10,025 nt of DNA from Betaproteobacteria bacterium (GTDB lineage Bacteria > Pseudomonadota > Gammaproteobacteria > Burkholderiales > SG8-39): NCBI GenBank assembly GCA_007280315.1, contig QYQC01000106.1, positions 1 to 10,025 of the forward strand, in the 5' to 3' direction. The notes beneath the pieces are model-generated. The model was not told the DNA's origin and did no database searches. It was given only the letters and a program-made list of their open reading frames with translations. Shown piece by piece: positions 1 to 6,887 of this stretch. The first letter of the stretch is position 1, and every line of letters starts with the position of its first letter. Both the position numbers and the translations under genes were made by a program.

Positions 1-645
1 GCCAAGAACCTGGACATTCTTCGCTCGTTTGCCGCGCGCGAGCCGAGCGCGAATGCGAGAAAACTACACCTGCGCTTTCTCCTGTCGCCGACCGAAATCA
101 TCGCCGACTCGGCGGGTAATGTAGCTGGACTGGCGCTGGAGAAAAACCGCATCGAAACGCGAGCCGACGGCACGCGCGCTGCCCGCGGGACCGGCGAAAC
201 CGAAATCCTCGAAGTCGGCATGGTGCTGCCCGCGATCGGCTATGCCGCTGATCGGATTGACGGTGTCGCTTACGACGAAAAAGCGAGAGTGATTGCCAAT
301 GAAGACGGTCGGGTCGTCGATCCCGCAAGCCGCGCCGTGATCGCCAACGAATATGTCGTCGGCTGGGCGCGCAGTGGCCCACAGGGGCTGATCGGCGAAC
401 ACAAACGCGCGTCCGCCGACGTCGCCAAACACATGATCGCGGACGGCGCCAGGCTCGCACCGCGCGCACTGCCCGATCGCGACGCAATCGTCGCCCTGCT
501 GAAAGCACGCGGGGTGCAGCCGGTCACGTTCAACGACTGGAAGCAACTCGATGACGCTGAAGTCGCGCGCGGCGCGCGCCGCGGCGCCCCGCGCGACAAG
601 ATCGTCGACGTCGAGGCGATGCTCGCCGTGCTCGCGCAGAATTGA
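1..645 (+). CDS. Adrenodoxin/ferredoxin-NADP+ reductase family flavoprotein, C-terminal part (5' end outside window)
   Basis: Partial gene: frame 1 is open from the first base to TGA at 643-645, giving 214 residues. The whole family protein is usually about 430-460 residues, so roughly the N-terminal half is missing. Near codons 119-135 the protein reads YVVGWARSGPQGLIGEHKR. This matches the C-terminal FAD-contact signature of adrenodoxin reductase and FprA proteins (consensus like GWxxxGPxGxIGxxK). Upstream, VLPAIGY resembles the segment that closes the NADP-binding domain. Known family members pass electrons from NADPH through FAD to a ferredoxin in the cytoplasm; the ferredoxin partner is not visible here. 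An alternative is a glutamate-synthase-small-subunit-like oxidoreductase, but the GP-G-IG motif favours the FprA-like family. It is the only plus-strand gene and converges with the next gene. Confidence 0.85.
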   Translation, partial: AKNLDILRSFAAREPSANARKLHLRFLLSPTEIIADSAGNVAGLALEKNRIETRADGTRAARGTGETEILEVGMVLPAIGYAADRIDGVAYDEKARVIANEDGRVVDPASRAVIANEYVVGWARSGPQGLIGEHKRASADVAKHMIADGARLAPRALPDRDAIVALLKARGVQPVTFNDWKQLDDAEVARGARRGAPRDKIVDVEAMLAVLAQN

Positions 646-678
646 TTTCGATCGGCGTCTGCGGCCGCGCCGGACGCG

Positions 679-698
679 CGTCGGCGTGAGCGCCGACG
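679..698. other. GC-rich hairpin between convergent genes
   Basis: CGTCGGCG at 679-686 and CGCCGACG at 691-698 form an 8-bp perfect stem with a 4-base loop (TGAG). It lies 34 bases after the stop of the flavoprotein gene and 32 bases before the stop of the minus-strand TfoX-like gene, so it is placed where a two-way transcription stop would be. No T-run follows on either strand, so it is not a canonical Rho-independent terminator. It may only pause polymerase or protect 3' ends. Confidence 0.3.
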
Positions 699-729
699 TC
701 GCCGCTGCATCACGGCAGGACAGCTGAAT

Positions 730-1074
730 TCAATTTTTTGTGGACCTGACGAACGCAATCGACGACTTGAAGATTTCCAGGTCCTTTTCGTAATCGGTGG
801 AATCTTCGTGATTGATCTGAATCCATTCCCGGGTGCTCTTTCTGCCCTTTGGTTCAAACGGAACGACGTTGCCATTGGAGAACTGGAGATTGGCAGCTTC
901 TGCCGCCGGAAGTCTCACACCCACACCGCCGTTGCAGATGCAGGCGAACATCTTCTTGGCGACGAAATAGGCAAAGAGGCCGGTCATTTCGCCGCCTTCC
1001 ACTCCCGCAATTTTCAACAGCATCGCATCCAGGGCACGCTTGTTGTTCAAATCGACAGCGTTGGGAGTTGCCAT
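730..1074 (-). CDS. Small TfoX/Sxy N-terminal domain family protein
   Basis: A 114-residue protein with ATG at 1072-1074. The core from about residue 32 to 85 follows the TfoX_N pattern: a short strand (GLFAYFVAKKMFACICNG), a hydrophobic strand ending in GVRLP, then a turn with PFEPKGRKSTREWIQI and a closing helix near FKSSIAFVRS. The domain is named after the N-terminal half of TfoX/Sxy, the competence regulator of Haemophilus. Stand-alone TfoX_N proteins of about 110 residues are widespread, and most have no known role. There is no TfoX C-terminal (helix-hairpin-helix) domain, so calling it a competence regulator would go too far. No strong Shine-Dalgarno precedes the ATG. The gene is visibly less GC-rich than the reductase and hrpA, which could mean later acquisition. 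The fold assignment is fairly safe; the function is unknown. Confidence 0.72.
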   Translation of the reverse strand: MATPNAVDLNNKRALDAMLLKIAGVEGGEMTGLFAYFVAKKMFACICNGGVGVRLPAAEAANLQFSNGNVVPFEPKGRKSTREWIQINHEDSTDYEKDLEIFKSSIAFVRSTKN

Positions 1075-1140
1075 GTTTTGTCTTTGATAAATGCAATACG
1101 ATTAAGGAAGTAGCGAGCAAGTTGCATATCTTGCCCTGCA

Positions 1141-1215
1141 GGAGCGAGCTTGTGCCCCGAAGGAAATCCCCTTGGGGGACTCGCGAATGATGGGATTCGC
1201 GAGCACGCTCTCTCC
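1141..1215. repeat. REP-like palindromic element with two nested hairpins
   Basis: The segment begins GGAGCGAGCTTGTG and ends CACGCTCTCTCC, two imperfectly complementary outer arms. Inside lie two hairpins. CTCGCGAAT (1180-1188) and ATTCGCGAG (1195-1203) form a perfect 9-bp stem with a 6-base loop. CCCC-G-AAGG (1155-1163) pairs with CCTTGGGG (1170-1177) across a 6-base loop with one bulged G. The GGAGCGAGCTTG...CTCGCGA wording resembles repetitive extragenic palindromes of Pseudomonas and some betaproteobacteria. No second copy occurs in this window, so its repetitive nature is inferred from resemblance. It lies between the small basic ORF and the TfoX-like gene. It might serve as a transcript end for the operon to its right. 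Confidence 0.55.
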
Positions 1216-1256
1216 CACGCCTCCCAAGCATGCTTCGAATTCAACGCGTCACAGTA

Positions 1257-1403
1257 CTAGGTCGATTCTTTCTTCGCCGCAACCGCCCCGGCCTTCCGGG
1301 CGCCTTTCTGCTTTGCTTTCTTCGCCCGCTTGGCTATGCCCGCGAGAACTTTTCTGGTTCTTTGTTTCGTTCGCCTGGTCTGCAGCATCTTAGAGTGACT
1401 CAA
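1257..1403 (-). CDS. Very basic Lys/Ala-rich small protein (48 aa, TTG start), unrecognised
   Basis: Reading from TTG at 1401-1403 to TAG at 1257-1259 gives 48 residues; an in-frame ATG at 1386-1388 would give 43. TTG is preferred because GGAGG (1409-1413) stands 5 bases before it, whereas the ATG has that site about 20 bases away. In the 43-residue part I count 10 Lys and 6 Arg against a single Glu, beginning MLQTRRTKQRTRKVL and continuing as KR-A-KK-A-K-Q-K-G-A-R-K-A with a KKEST end. This resembles the Lys/Ala tails of histone H1-like or other nucleic-acid-binding proteins, but I recognise no family. It lies 72 bases downstream of the MoCF-domain gene in the same direction, so it could be the last gene of the hrpA operon. 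The surrounding DNA is less GC-rich than the operon. It could also be a chance ORF or the remnant of a longer basic protein. Confidence 0.5.
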   Translation of the reverse strand: MSHSKMLQTRRTKQRTRKVLAGIAKRAKKAKQKGARKAGAVAAKKEST

Positions 1404-1458
1404 TGGAACCTCCGGCTAGCGTTGCTTTGGATCGAATCTCAGTTTGATCCTTTTTCAT
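1390..1458 (-). CDS. Possible 22-residue upstream ORF ending on the start of the basic ORF
   Basis: ATG at 1456-1458 opens a 22-codon frame beginning MKKDQTEIRS, with TAA at 1390-1392. The stop lies between the TTG start (1401-1403) and the in-frame ATG (1386-1388) of the small basic ORF, and one base separates TAA from that ATG. This geometry would suit translational coupling. The only ribosome-binding candidate, AAGAAG, directly abuts the ATG, which is too close. The frame is also open further upstream through the end of the MoCF gene. It is listed because of its position; it is more likely than not a chance ORF. Confidence 0.18.
   Translation of the reverse strand: MKKDQTEIRSKATLAGGSIESL
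1409..1413 (-). promoter_or_regulatory. Ribosome-binding site of the small basic ORF
   Basis: CCTCC on the plus strand reads GGAGG on the minus strand, a strong Shine-Dalgarno core. It is 5 bases before TTG (1401-1403), so it selects the TTG rather than the ATG 15 bases further on. It also lies inside the preceding 22-codon ORF. Confidence 0.45.
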
Positions 1459-1475
1459 CTTCTTGGCTATCAAGG

Positions 1476-2228
1476 CTATGCCGGCCGCGCCTCCCACGTT
1501 CCCCCGGTCGCGGTTACGCCGCGCCGCAGTTCGTCCATCGCCAGAGGTACTTCGTCGGGCGCGCCGCGCACGCCGAGTTCGATATGCCGGCGCCGACCGC
1601 CCTCGCCGATGCTGGGCAGGCTGAACACCTTGAGCCCGCGATACCTGGCCTCGACCGCTTCCATCAGTGGCGTCAGCGTGCTCTCGGCCGAGTCGTACAC
1701 GAGGATCGATGCCTCGGCTTCTGCCTGCAGGTGAAACAAGTGCGAATATTGCTGGTCGAGCACCCACTCGACCATGGGCCAGGCCATGATCGGGAAGCCC
1801 GGGACGAAGTGATGATCGCCCAGGGAGAATCCGCGGATGCGGTTGTAGTCGTTGGGAATGGTGCGCGCGCCGCGCGGAAATTCACCCATCTTGAGGCGGT
1901 TGGGTGTGGTGTCTGCGCCAAAGCGGCCGCGGATTTCTGCCTCGGCCTCCGGATGCAGCAGCAGATCCACGCCTACAGCGGCGGCAGCGCAGGCGCGCGT
2001 ATGGTCATCAGGCGTCGCGCCGATGCCGCCGAAGCTGAACACGATGTCCGCGCCGGCGAGCGTGCGCTCGAGCGTCGCCGTGATCAGCGCCGGGTCGTCG
2101 CCCAGATAGTGACTCCAGGCGAGCGTCAGGCCGCGGCTGCGCAGAATCGCGATCAGCTGCGCCATGTGCTTGTCCTGGCGCTTGCCGCGCATGATCTCGT
2201 CGCCGATGATCAGGGCGCCGATAGGCAT
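1476..2228 (-). CDS. Molybdopterin-binding (MoCF/CinA N-terminal type) domain protein
   Basis: 250 residues, ATG at 2226-2228. The frame is open further upstream to 2384, but this ATG follows AAGGAGA (2235-2241) at a good distance and starts exactly at the domain. Motifs are GDEI (9-12), where the MoCF_biosynth family has GNE/GDE, and FGGIGATPDDHT (66-77), matching the conserved GG-G-T-DD-T loop that binds the pterin phosphate or its analogue in MogA, MoeA and CinA. A PGFPIMAWPM segment follows near residues 138-147. The C-terminal nicotinamide-mononucleotide deamidase domain of true CinA is absent, so the usual database name 'competence/damage-inducible protein A' says little about its role. 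It is the third gene of the hrpA operon, 22 bases after the membrane-protein gene. Its actual ligand is unknown. Confidence 0.85.
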   Translation of the reverse strand: MPIGALIIGDEIMRGKRQDKHMAQLIAILRSRGLTLAWSHYLGDDPALITATLERTLAGADIVFSFGGIGATPDDHTRACAAAAVGVDLLLHPEAEAEIRGRFGADTTPNRLKMGEFPRGARTIPNDYNRIRGFSLGDHHFVPGFPIMAWPMVEWVLDQQYSHLFHLQAEAEASILVYDSAESTLTPLMEAVEARYRGLKVFSLPSIGEGGRRRHIELGVRGAPDEVPLAMDELRRGVTATGGTWEARPA

Positions 2229-2234
2229 GTTTCG

Positions 2235-2241
2235 TCTCCTT
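2235..2241 (-). promoter_or_regulatory. Ribosome-binding site of the MoCF-domain gene
   Basis: Minus-strand AAGGAGA lies 6 bases before ATG 2226-2228, within the 22-base gap after the upstream stop codon. It fixes the start against the longer open frame, which would overlap the membrane-protein gene by more than 100 bases. Confidence 0.75.
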
Positions 2242-2250
2242 GAAAGCGGT

Positions 2251-2985
2251 TCACTGCGTTGCAACCGGTTCGTCGCGCAGTTGCGCCAGGCGCGCCAGGC
2301 AATAGTGGATGAACGCGAGCCCGCCGTACACCGGCGCGAAAAATCCGAGCAGCGGAACCAGCCCGACCAGCGCCAGCGCGACACCGAGCAGGAACAGTTC
2401 GCGGCGATGACGCTGAAACAGCGTTTGCATCTCCCAGCCGGTGGCGTGCTCGGCCAGCGCGTCGTAGCGAAACACCCGCTGGTTGAGATAGCCGAACAGC
2501 ACCACCGGCAAGACCGGCCAGAGCAGCGGCAGAAACCACAGCGGCAGCGACAGCACCAGCAGCAGCGCTAGCCAGGCGAGCGCGGCCACGCCGTTCCATA
2601 CGCTGCCGGCAACGGTGCCGCCCTGGCGGCGGGCGAGTTGCGGATAAGCCCGCGCGGCCACGTGGGTGACCATGGCCGGCATGGCAAACATGCTGATGAT
2701 AAGTACCGCCGTCACCAGCACCAGCGGGACGAACAGCAGCGCGAGCAGAATCCAGGCGAGATGCGTGGCGATCAGCGACAGCGGCCAGACCGTGACCGCC
2801 CAGCCGATGGCGGCCGATTGTTCGAACTGCAGCTGTAGCCAGGTGGCGGCCTGCGACCAGAACGCGAACGCCAATCCCAGCCACAGCACCAGCGCAATAA
2901 TCACCGGCCACAGCATCAGCAGCAGCATGCGCGGATGCAGCAGGCTGGCGAAGGCCTTGATCAGGGCTTTGGTAATTTCATGCAC
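2251..2985 (-). CDS. EI24-domain (CysZ-like) integral membrane protein
   Basis: 244 residues with a GTG start (2983-2985); GAGG at 2994-2997 is 8 bases upstream. Hydrophobic segments are at about 20-43, 65-84, 85-104, 132-147, 148-165, 197-217 and a weaker one at 218-232. The charged stretch between them (about 106-130 and 168-196) includes the NQRVFRYDALAEHA region. The C-terminal PLLGFFAPVYGGLAFIHYCL motif is typical of the bacterial EI24 branch. This superfamily includes CysZ, a sulfate-uptake membrane protein, but the betaproteobacterial EI24 proteins are not shown to carry sulfate, so I make no transport claim. It acts in the inner membrane. It begins 17 bases after the hrpA stop and is followed 22 bases later by the MoCF-domain gene, implying one transcript. 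Confidence 0.85.
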   Translation of the reverse strand: MHEITKALIKAFASLLHPRMLLLMLWPVIIALVLWLGLAFAFWSQAATWLQLQFEQSAAIGWAVTVWPLSLIATHLAWILLALLFVPLVLVTAVLIISMFAMPAMVTHVAARAYPQLARRQGGTVAGSVWNGVAALAWLALLLVLSLPLWFLPLLWPVLPVVLFGYLNQRVFRYDALAEHATGWEMQTLFQRHRRELFLLGVALALVGLVPLLGFFAPVYGGLAFIHYCLARLAQLRDEPVATQ

Positions 2986-2993
2986 GCCTCAGT

Positions 2994-2997
2994 CCTC
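2994..2997 (-). promoter_or_regulatory. Ribosome-binding site supporting the GTG start of the EI24 gene
   Basis: Minus-strand GAGG stands 8 bases from GTG 2983-2985, in the 17-base gap after hrpA. A second GAGG (2987-2990) is only one base from the GTG and too close to work. An ATG two bases inside the gene is out of frame. Confidence 0.5.
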
Positions 2998-3002
2998 GCA
3001 TT

Positions 3003-6000
3003 TCATCTTTGCATAGCTTGCCACATTTTCTGCAGCCGCTTCACCGATACCGGAACCGGGGTGCGCAACTCCTGCGCGTAGAGCGATACGCGCAACTCCT
3101 CCAGCAGCCAGCGCAACTGCGCCAACTGCGCATCGGCCACGCCTTGTTTTCGCTGTTTGAGATCTTCGCGCAGCCACATCTGCCACAGGGGATTGAATTC
3201 GGCGCCGCAGCGCGCGTCGCGCGCCGGGTCGGCGCGCAGCTTGTCCAGCCGCAGCGCCACCGCCTTGAGGTAGCGCGGGAAGTGCTGCAGGCGTTCCCAG
3301 TCGGTGGCGGCGATGAAGTTCTTCGGCAGCAGGTGCGCGAGCTGCTCGTCGATCTCGCGCCGGGCCTGCGCGTTCTTCAGTCCCTGCAGCTTCTTCTGCA
3401 GCGCCTGATGTTCGCCGAGTATGGCGCCTGCGAGGCGGCAGATTTCCTGCGCCAGCAGCGACAGACGCGTCTTCCCCTCGTCGCAGCGGCGCAGGAACTG
3501 CGCCTGCATCGCGGGCAGCGGTTCGGCCATGCAGGCGCGGTCGAACGTCACGCGCAGCAGCTGGTCCCTGAGCGAGGCGGCGTCCCCAAAGGCGAGGAAC
3601 TGCATCGTCATGTCGCGCAGCCCGGGCAGGTTCTTCTCCAGGTACTTCGTCTGCTCCTTCAGCTGCAGCATGAACAGCCGCCGCAGGCCGTCGCGGTGCA
3701 GCTCGCGCGCCTTCTGCGGCGCATCGAGCACTTCCAGATCGACGCTGTCGCCGCGATCGACCAGCGCCGGATAGCCGATCAGGGTGTGCGCGCCCTGGCG
3801 TATTTCCATCACCTCCTGCAATTCGCCGAAATTCCAGCTGGTGATGCCGGACAGCGCCGCCCTGGGCTGGGCGACGGCGCTGAACTGCTCGCCCGCCTGA
3901 TCGCCAAGCTCCGCGCGCAGCTGCGCCAGATTCCTGCCCATGGCGAGCTGCCGGCCGTGCTCGTCCACCACCAGAAAGTTCATGGCCAGATGCGCCGGCA
4001 GAAGCTCGGGGCGAAAGCCGTCGAGCGGCAGCACCAGGTTGAGTTCCTCGCGCGCGTGGCGCGCAATCGCCTCGGTGAGCGCCAGCTCCCGCGCATGCTG
4101 CGCCTCGGCCGAGGCCATCGCGCCGAATCGAACGACGAAGGCTTCGGCGAACTCCGGCAGCGGCCCGAGCTTGTGGCGCAGCTTTTGCGGCAGGGTCTTC
4201 GCCAGCAGCGCGACTTTTTCCCTGAGCAGGCCCGGCACCAGCCAGTCGCAGCGCTTGGCGGAGAGCTGATTCAGCGCGATCAGCGGTACGCTGAGCGTAA
4301 GGCCGTCGCGTGCATTGCCCGGGTCGTGCAGGTACTCGAGCGCATAGGCGCGCCCGCCGATGTCGAGCTGATGCGGAAACTGCGCCGTGGTGATGCCGGC
4401 CGCCTCGTGCCGCATCAGGTCCTCGCGCTTGAGGTAGAGCAGTTTCGCGTTGCCGGTTTCCGCGTCGCGGCGCCAGTGTTCGAACGCGGCGCCGTTGTGG
4501 ATGCCCGCCGGAATCAGGCTGTCGTAGAAGGCGTAGATCAATTCTTCGTCCACCAGCACATCGGGGCGGCGCGATTTGTGCTCCAGTCTCTCTATGTCCT
4601 CGATCAATCTGCGGTTGTGCGCGAAAAACGGCGCGCGCGTTTCATACGTCCCGTCGACCAGCGCCTGGCGCAGAAAAATCCGCCGCGACTCCACCGGATC
4701 GAGCGGGCCATAGTGGATGCGCCGGTTGACGTAGAGCAGGATGCCGTAGAGCGTGGCACGCTCGAACGCGGCGACATGCGCCGGCTTCTTCTCCCAGTGC
4801 GGTTCGTATTGATGGCGCCGGACGAGATGCGCGCCTACGCTCTCCAGCCATTCCGGTTCGATGCGTGCGATGCAGCGTGCGTAGAGGCGCGTGGTCTCGG
4901 TGATTTCCGCCGCCATGATCCAGCGTCCGGCCTTCTTGCCCACGCCTGAGCCCGGATGAATCAGGAACTTGATGCCGCGCGCGCCAAGATAGTGTTCGCT
5001 GTCCTCCGACTTGCAGCCCACATTGCCCAGCAGTCCCGCGAGCAGCGCGCGGTGGACCTGCGCGTAGTTCGCCTCCTTCTCCGACACCTTCCATCCGAGT
5101 TCAGCGACGAAGGTATGCAGCTGGCTGTGAATGTCCAGCCACTCGCGCATGCGCCGGTAGGAAAGAAAATTGTCGCGGCACAGATCCATCAGCTTGCGGT
5201 TGGATTTCTTGTGCGCCAGCGCCTCGTGATAGAACTTCCACAGCTTGAGCCAGGAGAGGAAATCGGATTTTTCATCGTCGAATTTCAACTGTGCCGCATC
5301 GGCCGCGCCGGCGCGCTCCAGCGGCCGCTCGCGCGGATCCTGCAGCGACAGCACGGCCGCGATGATCAGCACCTCGGCCAGGCTGCCTTCGGTCTTCGCC
5401 GCCAGGATCATGCGCGCAATGCACGGGTCGAGCGGCAGGCGCGCAAGCTGGCGCCCGATTTCAGTGAGATCGTTCGACTCATTCACTGCGCCCAGTTCGG
5501 CGAGCAGGCCGTAGCCGTCGCTGATTGCCTTGGGCAGCGGCGGATCGAGAAACGGAAAATCTTCCACCTCGCCCAGGCCGAGCGATTTCATGCGCAGGAT
5601 CACACCGGCGAGCGAAGAGCGCAGGATTTCCGGCTCGGTGTAGGCCGGGCGCGCGTTGAACCCGTCCTCGTCGTACAGGCGGATGCACACGCCGCTTGCC
5701 ACGCGCCCGCAGCGCCCGGCGCGCTGATTGGCGCTCGCCTGCGAGATCTTCTCCACCTGCAGCTGCTCCACCTTGCTGCGGTAGCTGTAGCGCTTGATGC
5801 GCGCCTCCCCGGGATCGACGACGTAGCGTATGCCGGGCACGGTGAGCGAGGTCTCGGCGACATTCGTCGCCAGCACGATGCGCCGGCCACCGTGCGGCTT
5901 GAACACGCGTTCCTGTTCGGCCGTCGACAGTCGCGCGTACAGCGGCAGAATTTCTGTGTGCGGCGGATGGTGCTTACGCAGTGCCTCGGCCGCCTCGCGG

Positions 6001-6875
6001 ATTTCGCGCTCGCCCGGCAGGAACACCAGCACGTCGCCGGGGCCGCAGCGGGACACTTCGTCGACTGCATCGACGATGGCGTCCGCCATGTCCGGCGCAT
6101 TGTCTCCTCCCGCGCGTTGTGCGGCGACGCCCGCGCGCGGCGCGGCGGCTCCGGGGCGCGCTGCCGCGCCGAGCGCTGGTCTCGCTGCCGCAGGCGGCCG
6201 GTAGCGCATCTCCACCGGATACAGCCGTCCCGACACTTCGATCACCGGCGCATCGTTGAAATGCCTGGAGAAGCGCTCTGCGTCTATGGTTGCGGAGGTT
6301 ACGATCAGTTTGAGATCGGGCCGCTGCGGCAGGAGCTGCTTCAGGTAGCCGAGCAGGAAATCGATGTTCAGGCTGCGCTCGTGCGCCTCGTCGATGATGA
6401 TCGCGTCGTACTGGCGCAACTCCCGGTCGCTCTGCGTTTCGGCGAGCAGGATGCCGTCGGTCATGAGCTTGATGTAGGAGCGCGGACTCAGTTTGTCGTT
6501 GAAGCGGATTTTGTAGCCGACCGCACCGCCAAGTTCGGTCTTCAGCTCCTGCGCGATGCGCGCCGCCGTGGCGCGCGCGGCGATGCGGCGAGGCTGGGTG
6601 TGGCCGATGAGCCCGCCGATGCCGTAGCCGAGCGCAAGCAGAATCTTCGGCAGCTGCGTGGTTTTGCCCGATCCTGTTTCGCCGCAGACGATCACCACCT
6701 GGCGCTTTCTGATCGCGTCGGCTATGTCGGCGCGCCGCGCGCTGACCGGCAATTCTTCGGGGTATTCAGGCTTGGGGCAGGCGGCACGGCGCAGTTCGAG
6801 CTCGGCGGCAGAGTATCGGTGCTGCTGCGCATTCCTGCGCCTGCGGTTGATTTGCGCGGGCTTCACCCGGCGCAT
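3003..6875 (-). CDS. hrpA: ATP-dependent RNA helicase HrpA (DEAH box)
   Basis: 1290 residues, close to the 1300 of E. coli HrpA. HrpA is a 3'-to-5' DEAH-box RNA helicase of the cytoplasm, linked in E. coli to mRNA processing and rescue of stalled ribosomes. Visible motifs are I GETGSGKTT (65-73), Ia TQPRR (93-97), II DEAH (162-165), III SAT (194-196), V around ATNVAETSLTVPG (336-348) and VI QRAGRCGR (384-391). After the two RecA-like domains (about 50-220 and 262-440) come a helicase-associated HA2 region, an OB-fold region (about 600-690) and the long C-terminal DUF3418 part, which distinguishes HrpA from HrpB. The N-terminus is shorter than in E. coli: motif I lies about 25-30 residues earlier. 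ATG 6873-6875 has GGAG 8 bases before it, and the frame meets a stop at 6927-6929 with no other ATG or GTG. An Ala/Pro/Arg-rich insert lies at about 228-258 between the RecA domains. First gene of a three-gene operon. Confidence 0.97.
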   Translation of the reverse strand: MRRVKPAQINRRRRNAQQHRYSAAELELRRAACPKPEYPEELPVSARRADIADAIRKRQVVIVCGETGSGKTTQLPKILLALGYGIGGLIGHTQPRRIAARATAARIAQELKTELGGAVGYKIRFNDKLSPRSYIKLMTDGILLAETQSDRELRQYDAIIIDEAHERSLNIDFLLGYLKQLLPQRPDLKLIVTSATIDAERFSRHFNDAPVIEVSGRLYPVEMRYRPPAAARPALGAAARPGAAAPRAGVAAQRAGGDNAPDMADAIVDAVDEVSRCGPGDVLVFLPGEREIREAAEALRKHHPPHTEILPLYARLSTAEQERVFKPHGGRRIVLATNVAETSLTVPGIRYVVDPGEARIKRYSYRSKVEQLQVEKISQASANQRAGRCGRVASGVCIRLYDEDGFNARPAYTEPEILRSSLAGVILRMKSLGLGEVEDFPFLDPPLPKAISDGYGLLAELGAVNESNDLTEIGRQLARLPLDPCIARMILAAKTEGSLAEVLIIAAVLSLQDPRERPLERAGAADAAQLKFDDEKSDFLSWLKLWKFYHEALAHKKSNRKLMDLCRDNFLSYRRMREWLDIHSQLHTFVAELGWKVSEKEANYAQVHRALLAGLLGNVGCKSEDSEHYLGARGIKFLIHPGSGVGKKAGRWIMAAEITETTRLYARCIARIEPEWLESVGAHLVRRHQYEPHWEKKPAHVAAFERATLYGILLYVNRRIHYGPLDPVESRRIFLRQALVDGTYETRAPFFAHNRRLIEDIERLEHKSRRPDVLVDEELIYAFYDSLIPAGIHNGAAFEHWRRDAETGNAKLLYLKREDLMRHEAAGITTAQFPHQLDIGGRAYALEYLHDPGNARDGLTLSVPLIALNQLSAKRCDWLVPGLLREKVALLAKTLPQKLRHKLGPLPEFAEAFVVRFGAMASAEAQHARELALTEAIARHAREELNLVLPLDGFRPELLPAHLAMNFLVVDEHGRQLAMGRNLAQLRAELGDQAGEQFSAVAQPRAALSGITSWNFGELQEVMEIRQGAHTLIGYPALVDRGDSVDLEVLDAPQKARELHRDGLRRLFMLQLKEQTKYLEKNLPGLRDMTMQFLAFGDAASLRDQLLRVTFDRACMAEPLPAMQAQFLRRCDEGKTRLSLLAQEICRLAGAILGEHQALQKKLQGLKNAQARREIDEQLAHLLPKNFIAATDWERLQHFPRYLKAVALRLDKLRADPARDARCGAEFNPLWQMWLREDLKQRKQGVADAQLAQLRWLLEELRVSLYAQELRTPVPVSVKRLQKMWQAMQR

Positions 6876-6883
6876 TCTACCGG

Positions 6884-6887
6884 CTCC
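6884..6887 (-). promoter_or_regulatory. Ribosome-binding site of hrpA
   Basis: Minus-strand GGAG lies 8 bases before ATG 6873-6875. No better start exists between it and the in-frame stop at 6927-6929, which confirms the short N-terminus of this HrpA. Confidence 0.55.

Noticed and set aside
2229..2384. An upstream extension of the MoCF-domain gene (52 extra codons)
   Set aside because: It would overlap the EI24 gene by over 100 bases, encodes an Arg/Ser-rich shadow sequence, and ignores the strong ribosome-binding site right before ATG 2226-2228.
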